DNA of 50,185 bases from an uncultured bacterium (GTDB lineage Bacteria; Hydrogenedentota; Hydrogenedentia; Hydrogenedentales; Hydrogenedentaceae): positions 1 through 50,185 of the forward strand of contig CALLRP010000021.1 of NCBI GenBank assembly GCA_938014335.1, in the 5' to 3' direction. Below, piece by piece: positions 43,115 through 50,185 of this stretch (its first letter is position 1; the number at the start of each line of letters is the position of its first letter). The translations under genes were made by a program, and so were the position numbers. The notes under the pieces are model-generated. The model was not told the DNA's origin, ran no database searches, and saw nothing but the letters and a program-made list of their open reading frames with translations.

Positions 43115-44005
43115 ATGCGAAACAAAGTTATTTTAACGGTTTTTGTTGCTTTATGTGTTATTTTTATAACACATTGGGTTCTGGCACAACTACCCGCCCC
43201 ACAGGGACCACCACCCCCTTCCGGTGCTATGTATAATGATAAACCAGGACCTCCGCCGGGGCCTCCTCCCAATAGGCCTGCTTTGGAAGAGAGATTTAAA
43301 AGAGCCGATAAGAATGCTGATGGGCAACTTACATTAGAGGAGTTCATGGGAATGCATAAGAATCGTCCACCAAGACCTCAAGGTTCTCCTCCTGATGATA
43401 TGCGTTTCGATAAACCTCCAAGAGGAAGTGAATCTCCAGAGGGAAAAATGGGTTATCCCAAAATACAGGGACCTCCGCCAGAAGAGATGAAGATGAGGGC
43501 AGAAGAAGTCTTTAAAGAAGCCGATAAAGATGGAGATGGAAAATTAACGCTGGAAGAGTTTAAAACAATTAAACCTCTGCGGGGTCCTAGACCTCCCATG
43601 CCACCTGATAGGCCGGGTCCTCCTGATACTCGCCCAGGTCGAGCAGGAGAAGAGCCTCGTGGGAAGAAAATAGTGGAATGGTTGAGAGAAGCCGATAAAA
43701 ATGGTGATGGCAAGGTCTCGTATGAAGAAATAAAGTCGGTTCGTCCTCACATGACAGAAGAACGATTTAAGTGGGCGGATACAAATAATGATGGTTTTAT
43801 CACTAAAGAAGATGTCCGTGATTGGGCAGAACATGCTCAAGCAAAATTTAAAGAAGCCGATACAGATAATGATGGTAAATTGTCTCGTGAGGAAATGAGG
43901 AAGATTTTTCCTAATATGAAGGATGAAGCGTTCAATCGTAAGGATGAGAATGGGGATGGGTTCTTGACGATTAATGAACTAAATCCGAAATTCAGGAAAA
44001 ACTAA
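43115..44005 (+). CDS. Secreted Pro-rich protein with six EF-hand loops
   Basis: A Sec signal peptide (hydrophobic residues about 5-23, then VLAQLPA as a likely cleavage region) precedes a Pro/Gly-rich segment and six calcium loops of the D-x-[DN]-x-[DG] type, each followed by a hydrophobic residue and Glu: DKNADGQLTLEEF, DKDGDGKLTLEEF, DKNGDGKVSYEEI, DTNNDGFITKEDV, DTDNDGKLSREEM and DENGDGFLTINEL. The first two are separated by Pro-rich linkers; the last four are closely spaced. The protein is likely periplasmic or extracellular and calcium-binding. GAAGGAG precedes the ATG, and a strong terminator follows. Confidence 0.9.
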   Translation: MRNKVILTVFVALCVIFITHWVLAQLPAPQGPPPPSGAMYNDKPGPPPGPPPNRPALEERFKRADKNADGQLTLEEFMGMHKNRPPRPQGSPPDDMRFDKPPRGSESPEGKMGYPKIQGPPPEEMKMRAEEVFKEADKDGDGKLTLEEFKTIKPLRGPRPPMPPDRPGPPDTRPGRAGEEPRGKKIVEWLREADKNGDGKVSYEEIKSVRPHMTEERFKWADTNNDGFITKEDVRDWAEHAQAKFKEADTDNDGKLSREEMRKIFPNMKDEAFNRKDENGDGFLTINELNPKFRKN

Positions 44006-44037
44006 TTTCTTTTATGTATTCTGTTGACATAGGTTTC

Positions 44038-44075
44038 CCATCGGGGGTAGACATACCTCCGATGGTTTATTTTTG
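44038..44075 (+). terminator. Intrinsic terminator after the EF-hand gene
   Basis: A 12-bp stem (CCATCGGGGGTA with TACCTCCGATGG, one G-U pair, 4-base loop) is followed by TTTATTTTTG. It also overlaps the end of the convergent flippase-like gene. Confidence 0.85.
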
Positions 44076-45104
44076 TGTATTTTCTTCGATTGCAATGCTA
44101 CTGGAGAGTTGTTCGATATAAATACAGATTAATCCAACAGCGATAACACTAATAAAGTTTGCTCCGTGTGCTAATATGGAAATAGCACGTGCTACATTAA
44201 TGTCAACAGTGGGGGCGGTTAAGACAAGCCCTCCAATAACTCCTGCATGGAATTGTCCTATAAAGCCCGGTGCCCCTGGGACACTAATCATGATGGATAT
44301 TAATGTGATGCTTACAGGAGGTGTATACCAGGGGTATTGGATGTTAAATGCTTTAAATAAACAAATATAAGATAACCAAAAAGTTCCCCATGTTAAACAA
44401 GAAAAAAGTCCTGCACCTATTATGGCTTTTGGGCTTTTAATCATACTAATAGCATCGCGTATATTCTCTGAAATTTGTGTGATAAAGTGGACTACTTTCT
44501 TTCCCCAAATTTTTTCGCTTTTTTTGATAAGTGAGACTAATCGGAGAGAATAAAGATAAAAGAAGACGCAAGAGATAGAAATAAGAAAAATAATAGTCAT
44601 TGTTAGTAAAACTGTTTTTTGGATTAAGTCAGCCGGAATGGTAACATCAAGAACATCGGGGGGGAGTGTAATATTTTCTTTAGGATGAAAACCAATTAAA
44701 GCGAAGCATAATATCATAAGCAAGCCTAATAGGTCTGAGGTTCTGTCTAATCCCACATAAGTAAGACTCTTAGATAGGGGTACTCGGGTAAATTTGGTTA
44801 ACATACCTGCACGGATTGCTTCTCCAATTCTGCCGGGGAGTAAGAAATTAGCCATAAAACCTATTTGAGTAGAAGTAAATAGATGACGAAATGAAACATT
44901 TTCATTGCTGTTTACAATGAAATGCCATCGAATTACGCGTGTGATGAAACTCAGTAATATTGTTAATATACATAAAATAAGCCACCTTATATTGCAGGTT
45001 TTTATCGCTTCCCAAAGTGCGATAAGGTCTGTGGTGCGAAATACAAGCCATAATAAAAAAACACCTATTCCTGTGGCTATTAAAAATCGAAGGATTTTTT
45101 TCAT
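44067..45104 (-). CDS. Lysylphosphatidylglycerol synthase TM region/UPF0104 flippase-like protein
   Basis: A 345-residue protein with eight or so membrane segments and the UPF0104 hallmarks: ANFLLPGRIGEAIRAGML near residue 90 and SVPGAPGFIGQFHAGVIGG near residue 275. Family members move or modify lipids (for example with MprF); this one lacks the cytoplasmic synthase domain. A role in lipid-linked glycan export is possible given the glycosyltransferases 6 kb away, but nothing proves it. Confidence 0.88.
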   Translation of the reverse strand: MKKILRFLIATGIGVFLLWLVFRTTDLIALWEAIKTCNIRWLILCILTILLSFITRVIRWHFIVNSNENVSFRHLFTSTQIGFMANFLLPGRIGEAIRAGMLTKFTRVPLSKSLTYVGLDRTSDLLGLLMILCFALIGFHPKENITLPPDVLDVTIPADLIQKTVLLTMTIIFLISISCVFFYLYSLRLVSLIKKSEKIWGKKVVHFITQISENIRDAISMIKSPKAIIGAGLFSCLTWGTFWLSYICLFKAFNIQYPWYTPPVSITLISIMISVPGAPGFIGQFHAGVIGGLVLTAPTVDINVARAISILAHGANFISVIAVGLICIYIEQLSSSIAIEENTQK

Positions 45105-45152
45105 CGTTTCCCTGTTGTGATTTTTTTGTTAAAGAATAACGAAAATAAGAGA

Positions 45153-45617
45153 TTAATGCAAGTTATAACCTTTAATCCATGTAAGCCCCTGAGTTCGCAC
45201 TCTCCGAAAAGGTTCCATCCTTCTTTGTGAGGTATATGCCAGTCGATTCTTTTGAAAAGAGGATTCTTTTTTTTCTTCTAAGATTTCTTTTACTGCTTCT
45301 TTAAAACCTTTATACATATCCAATGTGCAATTCAGACACAAATCGCGACCGGGAAGTGTATGATGTTTTCCACATACTGAGCAAAGTTTTACTTGTAATT
45401 GATTCTCTGCTGTTTCTTCTTTATCAGTTATTAAATCAGTTTCTGTTTTCTCTGGAGGAGTAATGATTATTTTAGGTTGTGTATCTTCTTTTTGAGATGT
45501 CGGCTTGGATAATTTCTGTTGTTTTAGACAGCGAGAACAAAGTGTTGCCCCTTCTTTTCTCGATATTAACCGACCACACTCGGAGCATGGGACTAAAGTA
45601 GATCTCTCAAACGACAT
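45153..45617 (-). CDS. Double zinc-ribbon protein of unknown function
   Basis: Two CxxC...CxxC zinc ribbons are visible: Cys11/14/27/30 and Cys79/82/94/97. A Thr/Glu/Lys-rich linker (about 35-75) joins them and a basic tail (RRMEPFRRVRTQG) ends the protein. It overlaps the end of coaE by 11 bases, suggesting co-expression. It could bind nucleic acid or protein; no family is named with confidence. Confidence 0.75.
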   Translation of the reverse strand: MSFERSTLVPCSECGRLISRKEGATLCSRCLKQQKLSKPTSQKEDTQPKIIITPPEKTETDLITDKEETAENQLQVKLCSVCGKHHTLPGRDLCLNCTLDMYKGFKEAVKEILEEKKESSFQKNRLAYTSQRRMEPFRRVRTQGLTWIKGYNLH

Positions 45618-46206
45618 TACGAATTTCCTCTATAATTTTTTTTGTTTGTTCTTCCAATGTTTTTAAATCACCTACATTGTTAATTACCCATTGTGCTATG
45701 GTAGATTTTTCTTCGGGTTTTCGTTGGGACTGTATGCGTAATCTGGCTTCTTCGTATGAAAGTCCGCGTGAGTTCACAAGTCGTTGTATCCTTATTTCCT
45801 CTGGACAAACTACTAAAATAAGTCCGTTAAGCCAATGGGGCAATCGGTCTTCATCTTCAGCGATGAGTGCTGATTCAATAATTACAATTTCATGCCCTTT
45901 TTCTTGGGCTTGTTGTATCCTATTTATTATATCGGCAATAACAAGAGGATGTATAAGTGTGTTAATGCGTTTTTTTTCTTCATTATTTGAAAAAACAATT
46001 TTGCCTAATTTATTACGGTCAATCTGTCCATTAGTTAGTATATCTTTTCCATATATGTCAATAATTTTTTCTTTCATTTCAGGATGGGATAAATAATTAT
46101 GTCCTATTTCATCTGTATGGATTACTTCAATTCCATACCTTTTAAATATGTTAGCAACTTCTGTCTTTCCACTGGCAATGCCACCCGTTAGACCTATAAT
46201 TTTCAT
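45607..46206 (-). CDS. coaE: Dephospho-CoA kinase
   Basis: CoaE phosphorylates dephospho-CoA to CoA. The P-loop GLTGGIASGKTEV (residues 5-17) is followed by HTDEIGH, HPLVIADI and the C-terminal arginine-rich LID region RIQRLVNSRGLSYEEARLRIQSQ, which places the family's conserved Arg residues. GTG at 46209 is an alternative start one codon upstream. Length (199-200 residues) is standard. Confidence 0.95.
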   Translation of the reverse strand: MKIIGLTGGIASGKTEVANIFKRYGIEVIHTDEIGHNYLSHPEMKEKIIDIYGKDILTNGQIDRNKLGKIVFSNNEEKKRINTLIHPLVIADIINRIQQAQEKGHEIVIIESALIAEDEDRLPHWLNGLILVVCPEEIRIQRLVNSRGLSYEEARLRIQSQRKPEEKSTIAQWVINNVGDLKTLEEQTKKIIEEIRNVV

Positions 46207-46350
46207 CACTTACACCTATGTAAAGGATAACACATTTTTTTAAGGATTCATTCGCAGGAAATATTAATGAATAAACCTGCTTAAGGAAAATATAAAAAGA
46301 CTATAATTGAAAATATAGTATAATAAAATGAAAATATTGAAGGAAAAGAC

Positions 46351-47121
46351 ATGATTCGTCTATCCGCTTTGTTTTCATATGAATCGGTTCCGTTCGTTAA
46401 TGCTATTCAAAGAATTTCTTCAGTCCAGTTTGAATGGTTAACCTATCCTATTTTGTGTGATAGTTTTAGTCGAGGACAAGTGGACGGGATTTTGTGTCCT
46501 CCTTTGATGGCACTTTCCTTCCCTGAAAGTTTAATAGTCCCCGGTGTAGGTATTGCTACTATGGGAGGAATTCCTTCGCCTCTGTTGCAATCTAAAAAAC
46601 TGATTAGTGAGGTGAGAACTGTTTTTATTAATGAACAGTATGTTCATTGGGAAGACTGGTTGAAAACAGTGTTGAGTCTTTTAAATTCAAGTTCCGATAC
46701 AACATCATTAAGTATTACTAAGAAAGAAGTAGGGAACGAAGATGGTTTTCTTATAGATGGGCTTATGGAAAAAGAGAAACAAGAAGGTATGTACGAGTAT
46801 AACCTCGGGGAATTATGGAAACAGGTAAGTATTTATCCTATGGTATGCTGGGTATGGCTATGTCGTGGGGATTCAGATTATAAACAGATTCGAAGTATTT
46901 TGGGACATGTATGGGATGAAGCAAAAGAAAATTTAATACATTTGAAACGGGGTACTTTGAAAAGCGATGAAATACCTAAGGAATTTGTCCAACGGATAGA
47001 AGATGTAAAAGATGTGTATTATAATCTTGCTTCATTAGAGTTTGAGGGAATTCATTGGTTGTTAGAACAGGCAAAAAAGTGGGGTGTAGTTCCTAAAGAT
47101 ATAGATATTCATATTTGTTAA
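46351..47121 (+). CDS. MqnA-like (chorismate dehydratase family) protein, divergent
   Basis: A 256-residue periplasmic-binding-protein-like fold resembling MqnA/MqnD of futalosine-type menaquinone synthesis. The alignment-like features are QVDGILCPPLMAL (usual 'GELDVALVPS'), IVPGVGIATMGGIPSPLLQS (usual 'IAS.G.V.SVLL.S') and YNLGELWKQVSIYPMVCWVWLCR (usual 'DLG.EW...TGLPFVFAVW'). The 'IGDAAL' segment is replaced by LIDGLM and the early 'YLN..PL' by YESVPF. It could be a true but divergent chorismate dehydratase or a paralogue with another job. AAGGAA precedes the ATG. No other menaquinone gene is near. Confidence 0.65.
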   Translation: MIRLSALFSYESVPFVNAIQRISSVQFEWLTYPILCDSFSRGQVDGILCPPLMALSFPESLIVPGVGIATMGGIPSPLLQSKKLISEVRTVFINEQYVHWEDWLKTVLSLLNSSSDTTSLSITKKEVGNEDGFLIDGLMEKEKQEGMYEYNLGELWKQVSIYPMVCWVWLCRGDSDYKQIRSILGHVWDEAKENLIHLKRGTLKSDEIPKEFVQRIEDVKDVYYNLASLEFEGIHWLLEQAKKWGVVPKDIDIHIC

Positions 47122-47185
47122 TGAAATTTGAAAGTAAAATAATTTTAAGATTAGTAAAAATGATTATTCTAAATTTCTAATAAAG

Positions 47186-50125
47186 TTAATTACATTTTTC
47201 CCCACTACATTCAATAGCATTGCTCCTAACACGGCCCCAAGGACCGTAAATATCTTTACAATCAATTTGTACAGGACAGAAATAGCCATCGATACCGTAT
47301 TTAAATCCACTAATCTGTGTGTCTTCGACTGTAAGCATTACGAGATCGAACTGAACGGGCTTTCCTTCTATCATACAATTGGAATTTGTAGAGTCACATC
47401 CACTAATATAAATTCCTGTGGTTCCCACCTGGAGAGGGTAGGGATGGGTAGTAATATTACATCCTATTATAGTGAAGAAATATCGGCTATAACTTCTAGT
47501 GGTAATAAAATTATATTTAGGGCGGAAGTATACTCCATAAAAAAGTGGGTCAACATCATCCACAACTTTTACATTACATATAGAAAAGTCAGGGACCTCT
47601 ATTATATCAAAAGGGTCTCTTGAAGTTCCTCGGATAGTTAGATCTCGTAAACTTGCTTTCTCTCCACCTCGAACGGTTATCCAGTAGGCTTCAAGTATCG
47701 TTTCATCACGACCTGCTCCTACGAGGACTTGCCCATTTACCCATAAAGAAACACTAAACCCTAATGCGGGAACATTATGATATTCTAATGAGTAAGTTCC
47801 GGGTGCAATGCGAATAGTATTTCCCGGCCCTAATGATTCTGTTGCATTAATGAGTTCCTCTGCTGTCGATACCTCAATTACTTCACCGGGAAGTCCACCA
47901 CAGGGGTTACTAATCCAGACTTTACCGGTGGCAGAATTGAGTGTATGTGCCAAATCAATATCCCAACGGGGGTCATCAATAATAATGACGAGATAATCAC
48001 CTGGTTTGAAAGATGTTATGTATTCATCGTGTTCTACAGATAGGTCATTAAATTCTGCAAAATATTCCTTATCCTCCGAAATATAAACAATTTGGCAATT
48101 TGTTTTTACTCCCGTATCGAACTGGGGTATTTTGAAATGTAATAAACCTGTTAAATTTTCAGTGTGAATTATCTTTGTATCGATGGTTAAGAATTGCTTT
48201 AATGCAAAGTTTATATCTGCTGGATTGGACTCAGAATCACCGGGTTCTCCTTGGCGAAGTTTTATCCAATCCGTTTTTTCTACTAAAACGGATTTAGGTG
48301 TTCCTAAATGATCTTGTGTCCATATATCACCTGTCAAAGTTTCGTGGGTGTCGAAATTTTTTGAGTATTTCACATCAAATGCAAACTGCGAAAAATTAAC
48401 AGGGGAAGCAAGAGATAAGAAAGTATCTTGGAAGGTATATTTATTCGTATTTTCTATTAAAGATTTCCCTGATACGGTATGTGTGCGTGTTTGATGTGTT
48501 ATAAGAGTGTCTCGAATGATATAAGGTTTTCTATCTTCTATCCATTTCCAGAAACTAACGGTTTCGTACTCTGTTAAACCGTCGTAACCTTCTTTATTAA
48601 GAGGATTATCAAAGCGATTCCATGATGTTGAATGGTATTTCCCTGGAATATCATCATACACTTCGTCCATTGCCCATGAAGCGGTCCCTTCGTAGAACCA
48701 TGAATTCAAATTATGATATGCCACTATAGATTCTCTGTTATTGGAGTATCCTTGTATCGTGTGGAAATATTCATGGGCAAAAACTTTTTTAATTTCATCG
48801 GGGTCTGTTATGTCTGCATTAAGGTATATGGACCAGGGGTCAGTTTGATAAACATATCCATTCCAATTAGCATTTTGCATACTACCGACGAAAACTTTAA
48901 GAACGCCTTTGGGGACAGGCATGCCCAATGTAGTGGAAAATAAGTCATAACTCTTGTTAAAACTCTCAATAACGGATGCTTTGTATACAGAGGGGTTAGA
49001 AACTTTTTGGTTATAAATAAACATTAATCGAGGAGGAGCCTCTTCCTTTTCAATAGATAAAGAAACCGTTTCTGTTATGATGGGTTCTGACATGGCTACT
49101 AATTGTAGCATTGTTCTTCCATATAAAAAGACTTGAACGGTTTCTGATGATTTATTGTTTTCTACCGAAATAGGGAGGTAGCAGACAACAGGAGAACGAC
49201 CGGGAGGGTCTTTAAATCCACTTCGTATGACAGGCATCCCAATTTCGCGAATTAATACACCCCAATAAGGATATTCAGGGGGTATGGTTTTCCCTGTGTA
49301 GGATAGAGATACTATAAACGGCTCCGAAGATTTTAAGGGCGTTTCTATTTCATAGCCAGAACCCAATGGGAGAAATGTAGTTTTATCAGTATTCTTTAAA
49401 GCCATATCTCCCATCCAGGGGTGTTCTGTTATAGAAAATAGAACTTTAGATGAAGTTAGCCCTGAAGGGACTATTACTTTACAACTCCCCAAAATTACAT
49501 TTCCACCTTCAGGACCTATTTCTGTATTTTCTTGGGTTACTTTTCCAACAGAGATGATGAATGTTTCTAACACTTGATGTTGCCCATCACTAACCATGAC
49601 TTTGGCAGAATAATCACCATCTGAAGTGTATACATGGAGAATAGATGATTGTCCCAATGTAGAATCTCCATCACCAAAATCCCAAGAGTATGTTAAATTA
49701 TCATTATCAGGGTCTGATGCATTAACCGTGAGAAGTACTTGAAGAGGTGCTGAACCCATAGGGGGGTCAGCAATTAAAGAAACAATAGGAGGTTTATTTT
49801 CTCCTGAGAACCCCTCAGAGTTCCCTTCAACTTCAGACGTTCCCTCGGGAATTCCCTCTACTGTTCCTTCATGGTTTCCTTCAATTTCCCCTTCCTTCAT
49901 AATTTCTCCTTCCCCTTCCTTTATAGTTTCTCCTTCTCCTTCCCCTTCTGTTGTAATTTCTCCTTCAGTAGGTTTACAACCATTACAACCATGGAAACTT
50001 TTATTGATGATTTTTTCAATAAATTGTTTGGGTAATTCTTTGTTATTTGGACATCCCATATTTAGGGTAAGAGCGAAGAAGAAAAATAAAATAAAAATTG
50101 TTAGGATTTGGATTTTTTTAATCAT
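47186..50125 (-). CDS. Large lipoprotein: EGEGE spacer, PKD, HExxH protease-like, beta-helix
   Basis: A 979-residue surface protein. A hydrophobic signal ends in a lipobox-like LNMGC with Cys25. Next comes a Glu/Gly/Thr-rich low-complexity spacer (about 45-105), then a PKD domain (about 110-200, with YSWDFGDGDS). The middle carries a metalloprotease-like region: His451-Glu452-x-x-His455 in FAHEYFHTIQ and a candidate third ligand Glu479 in WFYEGTASW. The final 220 residues have right-handed beta-helix features, starting at STAEELINATESLGPGNTI, typical of such repeats. Cys residues are frequent in the last section. The frame extends 7 codons to a TTG (50146), but I chose the ATG at 50125. Substrate unknown. 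Confidence 0.85.
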   Translation of the reverse strand: MIKKIQILTIFILFFFFALTLNMGCPNNKELPKQFIEKIINKSFHGCNGCKPTEGEITTEGEGEGETIKEGEGEIMKEGEIEGNHEGTVEGIPEGTSEVEGNSEGFSGENKPPIVSLIADPPMGSAPLQVLLTVNASDPDNDNLTYSWDFGDGDSTLGQSSILHVYTSDGDYSAKVMVSDGQHQVLETFIISVGKVTQENTEIGPEGGNVILGSCKVIVPSGLTSSKVLFSITEHPWMGDMALKNTDKTTFLPLGSGYEIETPLKSSEPFIVSLSYTGKTIPPEYPYWGVLIREIGMPVIRSGFKDPPGRSPVVCYLPISVENNKSSETVQVFLYGRTMLQLVAMSEPIITETVSLSIEKEEAPPRLMFIYNQKVSNPSVYKASVIESFNKSYDLFSTTLGMPVPKGVLKVFVGSMQNANWNGYVYQTDPWSIYLNADITDPDEIKKVFAHEYFHTIQGYSNNRESIVAYHNLNSWFYEGTASWAMDEVYDDIPGKYHSTSWNRFDNPLNKEGYDGLTEYETVSFWKWIEDRKPYIIRDTLITHQTRTHTVSGKSLIENTNKYTFQDTFLSLASPVNFSQFAFDVKYSKNFDTHETLTGDIWTQDHLGTPKSVLVEKTDWIKLRQGEPGDSESNPADINFALKQFLTIDTKIIHTENLTGLLHFKIPQFDTGVKTNCQIVYISEDKEYFAEFNDLSVEHDEYITSFKPGDYLVIIIDDPRWDIDLAHTLNSATGKVWISNPCGGLPGEVIEVSTAEELINATESLGPGNTIRIAPGTYSLEYHNVPALGFSVSLWVNGQVLVGAGRDETILEAYWITVRGGEKASLRDLTIRGTSRDPFDIIEVPDFSICNVKVVDDVDPLFYGVYFRPKYNFITTRSYSRYFFTIIGCNITTHPYPLQVGTTGIYISGCDSTNSNCMIEGKPVQFDLVMLTVEDTQISGFKYGIDGYFCPVQIDCKDIYGPWGRVRSNAIECSGEKCN

Positions 50126-50185
50126 AAGAAATGGAACCTTATTCAAAATTAATAGTGTTAGTATTTATATTTGGAATAAATAAAT

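Noticed and set aside
42949..43347. 132-codon minus-strand frame rich in Gly
   Set aside because: It is the antisense shadow of the Pro-rich EF-hand gene, which has the signal peptide, motifs and ribosome binding site.
49840..49980. Repetitive sequence that could look like a short repeat array
   Set aside because: It is the in-frame Glu/Gly-rich coding repeat of the large lipoprotein; repeats are irregular and without spacers.

Overview
This window is AT-rich bacterial DNA, densely packed with genes and predominantly coded on the minus strand. Several traits suggest a Gram-negative-type, uncultured-lineage bacterium: a lipoprotein with a Glu/Gly-rich 'EGEGE' spacer plus PKD and beta-helix parts, an exosortase-like enzyme, an LPS-type glycosyltransferase cluster, GatCAB, a seven-gene Mrp antiporter and an MqnA-like protein. 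The EGEGE-type spacer reminds me of Candidatus Hydrogenedentota, but this is an impression from protein style and no marker-gene placement was possible.

Region 1-10.3 kb is a type III-A CRISPR-Cas locus, transcribed leftwards: a regulator gene, then cas10/csm1, csm2, csm3, csm4, csm5, cas1, a small unknown gene and cas2. Left of cas2 lies a gene-free stretch with a near-consensus sigma-70 promoter pointing out of the window, where the CRISPR array is expected. No cas6, no Csm6-type nuclease and no repeat array are inside the window. The regulator joins an N-terminal CARF/RtcR-like sensor to a sigma-54 AAA+ activator and a Fis-type DNA-binding end. A -24/-12-like sequence with correct spacing lies just upstream of cas10. 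Together these suggest that cyclic oligoadenylate made by Cas10 could feed a sigma-54 transcription switch. This is the most interesting system in the window.

10.3-15 kb is housekeeping: a CoA-binding protein, clpP, a trigger factor with a His-rich leader segment, tRNA-Leu(UAG) and dxs. 15.1-21.6 kb holds a secreted trypsin-fold protein without a visible catalytic triad and a complete mrpABCDEFG operon. 21.7-26.4 kb has a 47-residue membrane peptide gene with a perfect ribosome binding site, a thiolase, an acyl-CoA-binding protein and pyruvate phosphate dikinase. 26.7-28.8 kb has an exosortase-like membrane protein followed by very small genes of unknown function.

28.9-33.5 kb is a gatC-gatA-gatB-rsfS-kinase gene string. 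It converges on a pair of tiny, apparently paralogous genes at 33.5-33.8 kb. 33.9-38.9 kb carries an ABC-F ATPase and three glycosyltransferases for cell-surface glycans. 39-42.9 kb carries a small coiled-coil protein, an HDOD protein, a two-domain universal stress protein, hisH, hisB and a phosphoesterase. 43-47.1 kb has a secreted six-EF-hand protein, a flippase-like membrane protein, a double zinc-ribbon protein, coaE and an MqnA-like protein. The window ends with a large lipoprotein combining PKD, HExxH metalloprotease-like and beta-helix regions. TTG start codons with good ribosome binding sites occur several times (rsfS, a GT4 gene, the phosphoesterase).
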